64,000 nt of DNA from Lotus japonicus (taxonomy: Eukaryota > Streptophyta > Magnoliopsida > Fabales > Fabaceae): contig NC_080043.1 in NCBI RefSeq assembly GCF_012489685.1, positions 48,871,127 to 48,935,126 of the forward strand, in the 5' to 3' direction. This document shows, piece by piece, positions 9,934 through 21,600 of this stretch (positions within the stretch are counted from its first letter, which is position 1; each line of letters starts with the position of its first letter). The notes beneath the pieces are model-generated. The model did no database searches, was not told where the DNA came from, and worked only from the letters and a program-made list of their open reading frames with translations. Position numbers and translations under genes: made by a program.

Positions 9934-10332
9934 GGCCATGTTATCTCAAAGGAAGGCATAGCTGTGGATCCAGCGAAAGTGGAGACTGTTTTGGCTTGGG
10001 AACAACTGAAGACAGTGACAGAAATCAGAAGTTTTGTGGGCTTAGCTGGATATTATAGACGCTTCATTGAGGGATTTTCCAAGATTGTTGGACCTTTGAC
10101 TCAACTTACAAGGAAGGATCAACCTTTTGCATGGACTGAAGCGTGTGAGACAAGTTTTCAGACCATGAAGGAACGTTTGACGACGTCACCTGTGCTTATT
10201 TTGCCACAACCGGAGGAACCTTATGAGGTCTACTGTGATGCTTCAGATCAAGGCTTGGGATATGTACTGATGCAACATCGAAAAGTGGTGGCTTGTGCTT
10301 CGAGACAGTTGAAGACTCACGAGAAAAACTAA
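9934..10332 (+). pseudogene. Tekay element A RT connection and RNase H start
   Basis: Continues from [19 protein letters not shown] through the RT connection ([25 protein letters not shown]) into the RNase H domain ([16 protein letters not shown]). The frame breaks near 10332 in the EKNYP-type motif, where a stop and a frameshift are seen. Confidence 0.9.
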
Positions 10333-11041
10333 CCCAACTCACGATTTGTAGTTAGCTGCCATTGTGTTTTCGCTCAAAATCTGGAGGCATTACCTCTATG
10401 GTTGTACTTTCACGATATTTAGCGATCACAAGAGTCTTAAATACTTGTTCGATCGGAATGAGCTGAACATGAGACAACAAAGATGGATGGAGTTCATCAA
10501 GGACTACGAGTTTACGCTGCAATATCACCCTGGGAAGGCAAATGTAGTTGCTGATGCTTTGAGTAGGAAGATGCATGTCTCGTCAATGATGGTTAAAGAG
10601 CTGGAGTTGCTGGAACAATTTCGAGATATGAGTTTGGGTGTGACACCGTCTGAGGGAATGTTGAAGTTCGGTATGATCAGAATCGCCAGTGGACTGATGG
10701 AAGAGATTAGAGCGCAACAATTACAAGATGCGTTTCGGCTAGAGAAGAGAAACTTAGTGATTCAAGGGAAAGACCCAGAGTTCAAGATAGGGACTGACAA
10801 CATCCTACGATGCAAGGACAGAGTTTGTGTACCTAACAACCCAGAATTGAGAAGGCTGATCATGGATGAAGGACACAAGAGCAAGTGGAGCATTCATCCT
10901 AGAATGACAAAGATGTATCAAAACTTGAAACTGAACTTCTGGTGGCCGAGAATGAAGAAACAAGTGGCTGAGTATGTAGCTGCATGTTTGACTTGTCAGA
11001 AGGCTAAGGTAGAGCATCAGAGACCTGCCGGTATGTTATAG
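10333..11041 (+). pseudogene. Tekay element A RNase H end and integrase zinc finger
   Basis: Carries the end of RNase H ([30 protein letters not shown]), a spacer, and the integrase HHCC zinc finger: H in [12 protein letters not shown] and the Cys pair in CLTCQKAK. It ends in a TAG at 11039-11041 at the position normally read as Gln in the motif before LDVPEWKWD. The integrase zinc finger helps integrase multimerise on the cDNA ends. Confidence 0.9.
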
Positions 11042-11050
11042 AGTTTAGAC

Positions 11051-12124
11051 GTGCCAGAATGGAAATGGGATAGCATCTCCAAGGATTTTGTGGTGGCATT
11101 GCCAAGAACACAGAAGAGACACGATTCGATTTGGGTAATCGTGGACCGTTTGACCAAGTCCGCACATTTTCTACCAGTGAGAACTACTTACAACGTGGAA
11201 AAGTTGGCTGAGATTTATGTGGCTGAGATTGTGCGACTACACGGAGTTTCGACGAGTATTGTGTCTGACCGTGATCCGAAGTTTACATCGCACTTTTGGG
11301 GAGCTCTTCATGACGCGTTAGGAACCAAGCTAAGATTGAGTTCGGCGTATCATCCACAAACTGACGGGCAAACAGAGAGAACTATTCAGTCGCTAGAGGA
11401 TCTTCTGCGTGCTTGTGTATTAGACAACAGAGGAAGCTGGGATTATCTCCTGCCATTGATCGAATTCACATACAACAACAATTTTCATGCGAGCATTGGG
11501 ATGGCACCGTATGAGGCTTTGTATGGTCGAAAGTGTAGGACACCGTTGTGTTGGTATCAAGATGGGGAGAGTTTGTTGATTGGGCCAGAATTGCTGCAAC
11601 AAACGACTAAGAAGGTTAAGCAGATCAGAGAAAAGATGAGAGCTTCACAGAGCAGACAAAAGAGTTATGCTGATCAGAGACGCAGAACCCTAGAGTTTGA
11701 AGAAGGCAACCATGTGTTTCTACAAGTAACTCAGACTACGGGAGTTGGACGAGCTATTAAGTCAAGGAAGCTCACGCCAAAGTTCATTGGACCTTACCAG
11801 ATCCCTTGTCGTGTTGGGCCAGTTGCGTATCAGATTGCGCTACCACCGTTTCTTTCCAACATTCACGATGTATTTCACGTGTCGCAGTTAAGGAAGTACA
11901 TTTCAGACCCGACACATGTAATCGGGCCAGACAACGTTTAACTGAAGGATGATTTGACTTTTGAGGCACCGCCGGTGAGCATTGGGGACAGAAGGGTGAA
12001 ACAGTTAAGAGGGAAGCAGATTGCATTAGTGAAAGTGATATGGAACAAAGACACGGGAGACGCTACATTGGAATTGGAAGACAAGATTAAGGAACAGTAT
12101 CCCGGTCTTTTCACGGAACCCTGA
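11051..12124 (+). pseudogene. Tekay element A integrase core and chromodomain-like C-terminus
   Basis: From PEWKWDSIS the frame holds the integrase catalytic core with a D-D-35-E pattern: Asp12 in SKDFVV, Asp73 in SDRDPKF and Glu109 in DGQTERT. The GPY/F-type region follows ([24 protein letters not shown]). An in-frame TAA at 11939-11941 interrupts it. Beyond this the same frame gives a chromodomain-like tail (RRVKQLRGKQIALVKVIWN, ELEDKIKEQYP) ending at the natural stop 12122-12124. In chromoviruses this tail directs insertion to heterochromatin. The usual Trp before ELED is Leu here (ATLELED). Confidence 0.92.
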
Positions 12125-12147
12125 GTTTCGAGGACGAAACTTTCTTT

Positions 12148-12161
12148 TTGGAGGGGAGTAT
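12148..12161 (+). promoter_or_regulatory. Polypurine tract of Tekay element A
   Basis: The purine run GGAGGGGAGTA directly precedes the 3' LTR start at 12162. It follows the CGAGGACGAAAC motif common just upstream of the PPT in these elements (also present at 55444-55456). It primes plus-strand DNA synthesis. Confidence 0.85.
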
Positions 12162-12834
12162 TGTAAGACCCGGATTTACAGAACTGGATTTAATGTTTAA
12201 TTTCCAACTCACGCGTAGGACCGCTGTAAGCGTGACAGGAGTTTACAGTTTGGGAAATTTTAATGAAGAAGAAAGTTCAGGAATTGCTTGAGGATAGTAC
12301 CATAGTCGTTTTAGGAGTTAGTGCGAGTCGCCTGCACACCCGCCTTATGGTGAGAGTGTCCAGAATAGGCTAATTCCGCTCTTAAAGCAATGTCTAAGCG
12401 AAATTCTAAATCCTTGGAAAAATAAGAAGTTCTCTTTATTTTTCCTTCGACCAGTGTTTCATTTCGGAACTCTGGACTGTACGCACGATAGGATTCACTA
12501 CTCGGAAGCCCGACGACGCTAAATTCTTTTCCTTAAAAACTCTAAATTCCGACACTGAATGAAGACTTTTTCTATTCGGAGCTTTTAATGAAGTTTCCAT
12601 TTCGACGTTTCCAATCTTTCTTCAGAACGAAGTTTTGTCATCTGACTTTCACAGCAAAAAGTAGTTTTTCGGGGCAAATTAACTTACACCGCTTTCGGAT
12701 CGTTTTTCTCAAATTCAAGAAACCTGTTTTGAGTTATGGAATTCTGTCGCCAGAATATCGCTTAGAATTCACCGATGAACGTGCTGCAAAAATCGGAATC
12801 GAGAAATATTCATTTCCCCGCGATTTCACTCTCC

Positions 12835-12842
12835 TATAAATA
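12835..12842 (+). promoter_or_regulatory. TATA box of the Tekay A 3' LTR
   Basis: TATAAATA in the context CTCTCCTATAAATAGTG. If used, transcription would start near 12865, leaving about 3.1 kb of R/U5 in the LTR. The truncated 5' LTR lacks it. Confidence 0.75.
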
Positions 12843-12972
12843 GTGAAAAAATCACAAAACTTACCCATTCTTCACCTTGAGGCCGCGGGTTTGGTGGAGA
12901 AAGGAGAGGAGAAGAAATTTTCCGTTTCTTGATCGATCTTCGAGCTGTTTGTCTCTATTTCACGGCACAGAG

Positions 12973-14890
12973 GTAACTTACTTGATTCTTACCTTCGATC
13001 ATTCTTTTCGACGCGTTTCTTTATCTCTTTCTGAGCTCATAGTTTCGAGCTTTTTGTAAAACTGTCTGATTTTCCCGATTTTTCTTTTGAACTACCTTCT
13101 ATACTTACCCAACAACCTAGAACACTCGCCGTTGTGCGCCGATTTCGATCGAGTCGCCGAGGATCTGAAAAACTGTATAAAAACTCTTTTGCGCACATAT
13201 TGAAACTTTATTGTCGAAAAGCCACAATCTGACTTAGTGCCTTTAGGATTAGTTGCTACAAATGCCGTTGAGAATGTTCCCATCAAATTTGTTTTTCGAA
13301 GTTTTAACTTTGAGTTTTTGAGCTTTAATTTTGGACCAAAATGCCCCTAACTAGTCGTATTTCGACCCAGTCGTTCTAAAATTTTTCCGACAGTTTCTTT
13401 ACCTTAGTTTTACCCTAAAACTACCTAGGAATTAAATTAGATCGAAGAAAAAGCGCTGGAACCCTTTTCTCCCATATGGCTGAGAGCATGTTTGAGGGGG
13501 GGAGGATTTCGTTTTTTTCGATAACTCGTCCTCTCGTGCTCGATTGTTGAACTCCGAAGCTTCATACGCTTTGTCTATCGTTAGTTAACTTCATTAGGTT
13601 CGAATTGGTGGTGTTTAACTTGATTTCTGCTTTGTTTTCACCAAGGTTCAGTGGAAGGAACTTTGGGTACAACGGAGCTACTTTGTGAGGAAAACCTATA
13701 CCGCGAGGCTGGAACAACTCGAGGTTAGGGCAACTTACCTATTAGCTAAGATTGCATGATAGGCGTCGATAAATTTGACTTGTGTATTACTTTGATATTG
13801 GTTATGATGATGAATTATTGTTATGTTGTTTTCATAACTTATGATATTGGTGTTGTATTAAATTCTGCGCCTTGACGTGATTTCGGAGCGAAGAATCACT
13901 GAATTGTTTCCTTTTGATCTTTCGGGTTGAATGAACAACCCTAGGCGAGTCCAAACACGAGGTTTGAGACTTGGCTATCGTTTGTATACTTAGACTTTCC
14001 CTGGGATTACATTTGGTGGGGTTTTTGGCAAACTTAGAAAGAATAGAACCTTGGAAACTAGAGACTTTAGGAAACTTAGACTTCAAGAATTAAAGTCATA
14101 ACTTGACTAATTCAATTCGAAAAATTTTCATTAACAAATAGGTTATAGGGAATCTAAAAGGGGAAAATGATTGCGAAAGACGGGGAAAAGTCGACATTGT
14201 CGTGAGTTCTTGAGAATCGTTGGACACCACGGGGGTGAGCCACGGTGACGTGAGGAAGTCACCGAGTACTTTGGTACTCTTGTAGTTAGAGTTTATGTCG
14301 TAGGGTCGACATTAAACTCTAGAGTTTTGGAATTGAGGTTTAAGCTAAACACTTGCGTTGTGAGGACGATTCGATGTTTGGTTAACCATATTGCATCATG
14401 CATACATTCGAGGTTGGTACAGTCGAAAGATTGGGCCTCGGTGAAGTTGGGACGGCTTCACGAAGGTTGGGACGGCCTTCATCGGAGAACACTTGGGTGT
14501 ATCTTCAGCATAGCGGGCAGAGTGGTACGACCTAGGGTGGTTGGGACTGATCTGACTATGCATGGGTTGTAAGCGACACGCGAGCAGAGTTGTCGACACT
14601 AGGCCGGTGTGGGGCAGACTCGTTGGTGCCCATCCCAAACAACTATCCGGATCATATTGAATTGCATTTCACGCATACATTCACCCTGACTGGAATCATA
14701 TGTTGTTTGGGATTATCGAATTACTGTTAGAGCCGATAACATGGTAGGAATATATTTATATATATACATAAACATATATATCTATACCCCCAATCACATG
14801 TTGTCTGTATAATTACTCTATTCCGTGAGTTGACTCTAGCGCCTTGGCTTTGGTTTCATGTTTGTGTTTGGGCGGTCGGCCTGCTACCAG
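12973..14890 (+). other. Predicted intron inside the Tekay A LTR
   Basis: A GT donor in CAGAG|GTAACTT about 105 bases after the expected start site, and an AG acceptor in TGCTACCAG|ATG. The interval is U-rich and without long ORFs. The same order (TATA, donor, AT-rich stretch, acceptor) is found in the LTRs at 24106, 30762, 50211, 55478 and 60684. This is an inference from position and consensus only; splicing has not been shown. Confidence 0.45.
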
Positions 14891-15382
14891 ATGTCGATGG
14901 CGGACTGGTTTTCGATGGTCTCTCCCTCATGGGGGATCAGGTTTGAGCTGGTTGACCGACATGCCCCCACCGCTTGGGTGATCGATCCTGTGGATCATCG
15001 GGCGATGTACCGCGGAAGGGTCATGGAGGACCGTACAAACGAGCGTGGACGTCTGACGAGGGGAGTTCTACGACGCATGGAACTGAGCTTCAACTTGCCA
15101 CCTTCAGTTCGTTGTGGACCGGGTACTGGCCGAGGACCACCTGCACCACCTTCATCTTCATCGGACGAGGAGGACCCATCCGAGATCGAGGCTGATGTTG
15201 ACGCACCTGTCGCGCGACTTCCTGCAACTACTGTCGATCCTACCGACGTTGCGTCATCCTCGAGGCTCGTGGAGCCGAAGAGGGAGCCTGTTGTTCCATC
15301 CGCCTCTCGCCGTTTTCCGTTTACTCCATCACGCGGCTACCGTGTGGAACCCCTGAGGAGGATGTCCTTTCTGAGGAGGTAG
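14891..15382 (+). pseudogene. LTR-internal acidic ORF, 3' LTR copy
   Basis: The ATG lies directly after the acceptor-like TACCAG. The frame reads MSMADWFSMVSPSWGIRF, then WVIDPVDHRAMYRGRVMEDR, RGRLTRGVLRRMELSFNLPP, VRCGPGTG, a Ser/Asp/Glu-rich stretch (SSSSDEEDPSEIEADVDAP) and FTPSRGYRVEPL. It ends early in RRMSFLRR because of a deletion of about 15-20 bases relative to the 5' LTR copy, which instead runs into an acidic tail. The SFNLPPxVxCGPG motif and the acidic end recur in the different LTR family at 42965. No known domain is recognised; it could be a nuclear or nucleic-acid-associated acidic protein, but that is a guess. Confidence 0.55.
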
Positions 15383-15997
15383 ATGTTGAGATGGGCTCGA
15401 CTAGGGTTGTTCACAGGACAGTTAGGAAGGAGGTCATGGACTTGGACACTGAGATGATCACGGTGGACTCTGACTCCGACACCAACGTTGACAGCTACTC
15501 GCCGAGCGACGAGGAGGAGGAGGAGGAGCTTTGAGCGGTACTGGGAGGGTAGGTTTTAGCAGGCGTCATATTTTGTGTAGAGCTCTGATTCGTTTTGCTT
15601 TTGGGACAGTGTTGGTTCCCGACGCATGGCTTTTTGTGTGTTTCTCTTACTGAGGGATCACAGTGAGTCAGTCGGACCATAGAGGTCTTTGCTTAGGCCA
15701 TTTTGAGGCCGACTTTCTATTTATAACTTTATCACTCACGTTTCTGGATCTGTACATATTTGCCTATGGGCACACTACTTTGGAGTCACTGCGAGGGCGC
15801 GTGACGTTGGAATGTAGCTGAGGCTGTACATGTTTATATGATGTACATCGGTTAGTTTAGTTTGCTAGGCTATGTCTTTACTTTCTACCGCTTTATTAAA
15901 AAGAGAAAAAGAATCAAACGAAAAAAAAAATACTTGTTTTCCGCGTAAAGTTTATTTTTGAGTTACTAAAGTGACACCTGGAAATCGGGGTGTTACA

Positions 15998-16759
15998 CAG
16001 AGGATCCATGCTTCCCTCTGACTCTGATCAACGAGCTTAACAAGTTCCAACACGAAGCATTCCTCTGATAAGAAGTCTACTAGGTTAAAGGTCAAGTCAC
16101 TATCCAAAGTACAAAAGCAAATGTACTATCCTGACGACCTACCTAACATTCTCAGCCACAGTAGAAGCTAGAAATTCCATAACTGCCCTCCAACGGTAGC
16201 ATTCCCATGCAGCGTTCAAGCCCTATTCCTTGGAGTATAAATAGAGGCTGAAGATTGAAAGATGCGGTTGGAAGAATCTCACACGCGCAAGCTATATTCT
16301 AACCTTCTAAGCATTCTTTCATTCTTGAATTCATTGTGTTTACTATAAGCTTTTTAGAAGCAATCTCTTTGTAAATAATCTTTCTTAAACAGTTGTTTAG
16401 TTTACCTTTAGGAGATCAAGGTTGATCGGATCCTAGAGAAGACTAAGAGAGTGAATCTTAGTGTGAGCTAAGTCAGTGTGTTGTTAGTCACTTGTAGGTT
16501 TCAAGTGCAGTTGTAACAATTACCTGATTAGTGGATTGCCTTCATTCTAAGAAGGAAGAAATCACCTTAACGGGTGGACTGGACTAGCTTGAGTGATTCA
16601 TCAAGTGAACCAGGATAAAATCCTTGTGTGCTCTTTTATCTCTTATCTTAAGCACTTTATTTGTTCTTGACAGATTTGCTAAAAACTTTAAGGTGGAAGT
16701 TTTATTCTGAAAACGTTATTCAAACCCCCCCCCCCTTTCTACCGTTTTTCATACCTTCA
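15998..16759 (+). mobile_element. 3' part of the 5' LTR of copia element A
   Basis: Matches the copia LTR from about position 447 to its end (...TTCATACCTTCA at 16759), followed by a PBS. A TATAAATA at 16236-16243 lies in TTGGAGTATAAATAGAGG. The upstream part of this LTR is separated by the Tekay A insertion and is not found on its far side. Confidence 0.9.
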
Positions 16760-16761
16760 AT

Positions 16762-16773
16762 TGGTAACAGAGC
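16762..16773 (+). promoter_or_regulatory. Primer binding site of copia element A
   Basis: TGGTAACAGAGC begins two bases after the LTR end. It differs by one base (A for T) from the usual TGGTATCAGAGC complementary to initiator tRNA-Met. Confidence 0.85.
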
Positions 16774-16832
16774 GCAAGTTATGATTACCACACCTAACAG
16801 TGTTCAGTGATCCGGGCCGGTGTGAAAAACAA

Positions 16833-18600
16833 ATGGCTACCACCAGTGAAACGCAAAAAGATGGCTACAATGCAAAGCCTCCCATGTTCGACGGTCAAAG
16901 GTTCGAATATTGGAAAGACAGAATTGAGAGTTTCTTTCTGGGTTTCGATGCAGATCTCTGGGATATTATTGTGGATGGCTATGAGCGTCAGTTGATGCAG
17001 AAGGCAAGAAGATCTCCAGATCAGAGATGACTGCTGAACAAAAGAAGCTTTACTCACAGCACCACAAAGCTAGAGCTATTCTTCTTAGTGCTACTTCCTA
17101 TGAAGAATACCAGAAGATTACAAATGGTGAGTTTGCCAAGGGCATCTTTGAATCTTTGAAGATGTCTCATGAAGGAAACAAGAAAGTGAAAGAATCAAAG
17201 GCGCTGTCTTTGATCCAAAAGTATGAGTCCTTCATCATGGAGCCAAATGAGTCCATTGAGGATATGTTTTCTAATTTCAGTTGCTGGTAGCTGGAATAAG
17301 ACCTCTCAACAAAAGCTACACTACAAAAGATCATGTCATAAGGGTCATCAGAAGTCTTCCTGAAAGCTGGATGCCTTTAGTGACTTCAATAGAGCTTACA
17401 AGAGATGTCGAGCGTATGAGTTTAGAAGAACTCATCAGCATACTGAAATGTCATGAGCTGAAGCGCTCGGAGATGCAGGATCTGAGGAAGAAATCTATAG
17501 CCTTAAAATCCAAATCTGAGAAGGCTTAATCTGAGAAGTCTAAAGCTCTCCAAGCTGAAGCAGAAGAATCTGACAAAGCATCAGGGGATTCTGATGAAAG
17601 ATGAGCTGACTCTGATCTCCAAGAGACTCAACCGCATCTGGAAGCACATGCAGAGCAAGTACAGAGGCTCTGGAAAGACCAAAGGAAAGTCTGAATCCTC
17701 ATCAGGCTAGAAGAAGTCCTCAATCAAGGAAGTCACATGTTTCGAGTGCAAAGAATCAGGGCACTACAAGAGTGACTGTCCAAAACTGAAAAAGGACAAG
17801 AAGCCAAAGAAGCTCTTCAAGACAAAGAAAAGTCTGATGGTGACTTTTGATGAATCAGAGTCAGAGGATGTTGACTCTGATGGTGAAGTTCAAGGGCTCA
17901 TGGCTATTGTCAAAGACAAAGGAGCAGAGTCAAAGGATTCAACTGACTCTGACTCAGCATCAGAAGATCCTAACTCTGACGATGAAAATGAGGTATTCTC
18001 TTCTTTCTCAACCTCTAAACTAAAACATGCTTCGTCTGATATTATGGATAAGTATAACTCCTTATTAGCAAAACATAAAAAGTTGAAAAAGGATTTATCT
18101 GCTGCTTCTAAGACTCCTTCTGAACATGAGAAAATTATTTCTGAGTTGAAAAATGATAATCATGCTTTAGTAAATTCTAACCCTGTACTTAAGAATCAGA
18201 TTGCTAAGTTAGAAGAAATAACTGCTTGTGATGCTTCTGATAGTAAACATGAATCCAAATATGAAAAATCCTTTCAAATATTCCTGGCTAAAAGCGTAGA
18301 CAGAAGCTTAATGGCTTCAATGATCTATGGCGTAAGCAGAAATGGAATGCATGGCATTGGCTATTCTAAACCTGATAGAAGTGAGCCTCCTATGCCTAAG
18401 GCTAAAATCATTATATGAATGCTTTGTTCCCTCTGGTACTATATTGCCTGAACCTTTACCTGTTAAAGTTGCTAACCCCCATCTCAAAAAGGGAACCTTC
18501 TCCATGTCTAAATATCTTGCAAAAATTCCTTTACATTATCATGTTGAGAAACCCAAGGTGATCAGAACCTCTAGGGTAACTAACAAGAGAGGACCCAGAA
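16833..18600 (+). pseudogene. Copia element A gag (Sirevirus-like)
   Basis: Starts MATTSETQKDGYNAKPPMFDG, the usual opening of copia gag, followed by the UBN2/gag-polypeptide core (FEYWKDRIESFF, ARAILLSATSYEEYQKI, LKMSHEGNKKVKESKA, MEPNESIEDMF). Frameshifts near 17010 and 17285 and a stop at 17527-17529 break it. A CCHC knuckle (CFECKESGHYKSDC, 17738-17779) is followed by an unusually acidic Ser/Asp stretch (DESESEDVDSDGE, DSDSASEDPNSDDENE) and a coiled coil (LAKHKKLKKDL, ISELKNDNHAL). Gag forms the particle and binds RNA. It is clearly inactive. Confidence 0.88.
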
Positions 18601-21600
18601 AGTGGGTACCTAAGGATAAGATTATCTATGTTGCAGATATCCTTGATAGCTCCACTGAAACACCAATCATGGTATCTGGACAGTGAATGCTCGCGTCACA
18701 TGACGGGAGAAAGGCGAATGTTCCAAGAGCTAAAACTTAAGCCTGGAGGCGAAGTTCGCTTTGGTGGCAACGAAAAGGGTAAATTGTTGGTACTGGTACT
18801 ATTTGTGTAGATCGTAGTCCATGCATTGACAATGTTTTATTGGTAGACGACTTAACTCATAACTTATTGTCTATAAGTCAATTAGCTGACAAGGGTTATG
18901 ATGTTATTTTCAATCAAAAGTCCTGCCGGGCTGTAAGTCAGATCGATGGCTCTGTTCTGTTTAACAGCAAGAGGAAGAACAACATTTATAAGATCAGATT
19001 ATCTGAGTTGGAAGCTCAGAATGTGAAGTGCTTTCTGTCTGTTAATGAAGAGCAATAGGTATGGCATAGAGGGTTAGGGCATGCCAGTATGAGAAAGATT
19101 TCTCAGCTGAGTAAGCTCAACCTTGTCAGGGGCTTACCCACTCTGGAGTTTTCTTCAGATGCTTTTTGTGAAGCATGTCAGAAAGGAAAATTCACAAAAG
19201 TCCCTTTCAAGGCAAAAAATGTTGTCTCCACCTCAAGGTCGTTGGAACTTCTGCATATCGACCTGTTTGGACTAGTGAAAACTGAGCCTATAGGTGGCAA
19301 GAGATATGGGATGGTCATTGTTGACGACTATAGCCGCTGGACATGGGTAAAATTTCTAACCCGCAAGGATGAGTCTCATGTTGTGTTCTCTACCTTCATA
19401 GCCCAAGTGCAAAACGAGAAGGCTTGTAGGATTGTGCGTGTCAGAAGTGACCATGGTGGAGAGTTTGAAAATGACAAGTTTGAGAGTCTGTTTGATTCTT
19501 ATGGAATTGCACATGATTTCTCTTGTCCCTGAACTCCTCAACAAAATGGTGTTTTTGAGAGGAAGAACAGAACTCTTCAGGAGATGGATAGAACCATGCT
19601 CCAAGAAACTGGCATGGCTAAGCACTTTTGGGCAGAGGCAGTAAACACAGCGTGTTACATTCAGAACAGAATCTCTGTGAGACCAATTCTGAATAAGACT
19701 CCTTATGAATTGTGGAAGAATATAAAACCCAACATTTCTTATTCTCATCCTTTTGGTTGTGTTTGTTATGTTCTTAACACTAAGGATAGATTGCATAAGT
19801 TTGATGCTAAGTCTTCTAAATGTCTATTACTTGGTTATTCTGATCGATCTAAAGGTTTTAGATTTTATAATACTGATGCTAAAACAATTGAAGAATCTAT
19901 ACATCTTAGATTTGATGATAAGCTTGACTCTGATCAGTCAAAGCTAGTTGAGAAGTTTGCAGATTTAAGCATAAAGGTTTCTGACAAAGGCAAAGCTCCA
20001 GAGGAAGTTGAGCCAGAGGAAGATGAACCAGAAGAAGCTGGTCCCTCTGATTCACAATCTCAGAAGAAGAGCAGAATCACTGCGGCTCATCTTAAGGAAT
20101 TAATTCTGGGCAACAAAGATGAACTAGTCAGAACCAAATCAGCCTTCAGACCCTCTGAAGAGACCTTGCTCAGTCTGAAAGGATTAGTGTTCTTAATTGA
20201 ACCCAACTCAATTAATGAAGCTCTTCAGGACAAGGACTGGATTCTGGCTATGGAAGAAGAACTGAATCAATTTTCCAAAAATGATGTTTGGAGCCTAGTG
20301 AAGAAACCTCAAAGTGTTCATGTTATTGGAACCAAATGGGTGTTCAGAAACAAGCTAAATGAGAAAGGAGATGTAGTCAGAAACAAGGCAAGGCTAGTTT
20401 CTCAAGGCTACAGTCAGCAGGAAGGAATAGACTATACTGAGACATTTGCTCCAGTAGCAAGACTAGAAGCAATCAGACTGTTGATCTCTTTCTCAGTGAA
20501 TCACAACATAATTCTTCATCAGATGGATGTTAAGAGTGCCTACCTAAATGGTTACATCTCAGAGGAAGTCTATGTTCATCAACCTCCAGGTTTTGAAGAT
20601 GAGAAGAACCCAAACCATGTTTTCAAGTTGAAGAAATCTCTCTATGGTCTGAAGCAAGCTCCCAGAGCATGGTATGAGAGACTCAGCTCATTCCTTCTGG
20701 AGAATGAGTTTGTAAGGGGTAAAGTAGATACAACTCTCTTTTGAAAAACTTACAAAGATGATATCTTAATTGTGCAAATTTATGTTGATGATATTATATT
20801 TGGTTCTGCTAATCAATCTCTATGCAAAGAATTTTCTGAGATGATGCAGGCTGAATTTGAAATGAGTATGATGGGAGAACTCGAGTACTTTCTGGGAATA
20901 CAAGTTGATCAAACACCAGAAGGAACATATATCCATCAGAGCAAATACACTAAAGAACTTCTGAAGAAGTTCAATATGCTGGAATCTACAATTGCCATGC
21001 ATCCTACATGCATCCGGGAGAAAGAAGATGCAAGTGGTAAAGTTTGTCAGAAGCTCTATCGTGGTATGATAGGATCACTTCTATACTTAACTGCATCTAG
21101 GCCAGATATTTTGTTTAGTGTTCATTTATGTGCTCGTTTCCAATCAGATCCGAGGGAAACCCACTTAACTACTGTTAAGAGGATCCTAAGATATCTGAAA
21201 GGTACCACTAACCTTGGCTTGATGTATAAGAAAACATCAGAGTATAAGCTTTCAGGTTATTGTGATGCTGACTATGCTGGAGATAGAACAGAAAGAAAAA
21301 GCACTTCTGGAAATTGTCAATTTCTGGGAAGCAATTTAGTCTCATGGGCAAGCAAGAGGCAATCAACCATTGCATTATCTACTGCAGAGGCAGAATATAT
21401 CTCAGCAGCAATATGCAACACTCAGATGCTCTGGATGAAACATCAGCTGGAGGATTATCAAATCCTTGAGAGCAACATTCCAATCTATTGTGATAACAAT
21501 GCTGCAATCTCATTGAGTAAGAATCCTATCGTACATTCAAGGGAAAAACACATTGAGGTAAAGTATAATTTTATTTGAGATTATGTTCAAAAGGGCGTAC

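Larger units (their letters stand above)
12162..15997 (+). mobile_element. Complete 3' LTR of Tekay element A
   Basis: A 3836-bp LTR from TGTAAGACCCGG (after the PPT) to GAAATCGGGGTGTTACA. It holds a TATA box (12835-12842), a leader rich in purines with GGCCGCGGGT near 12880, a donor-like AG|GTAACTT at 12971-12979, a long AT-rich middle part, short G/C repeats around 14440-14490, an acceptor-like CTACCAG at 14884-14890 and an acidic ORF. The flanking base at 15998 enters copia LTR sequence, so element A inserted into a copia LTR. The matching left flank is lost. Confidence 0.92.

Noticed and set aside
19356..19796. Minus-strand ORF of 146 codons within copia pol
   Set aside because: Shadow of the integrase frame on the other strand.
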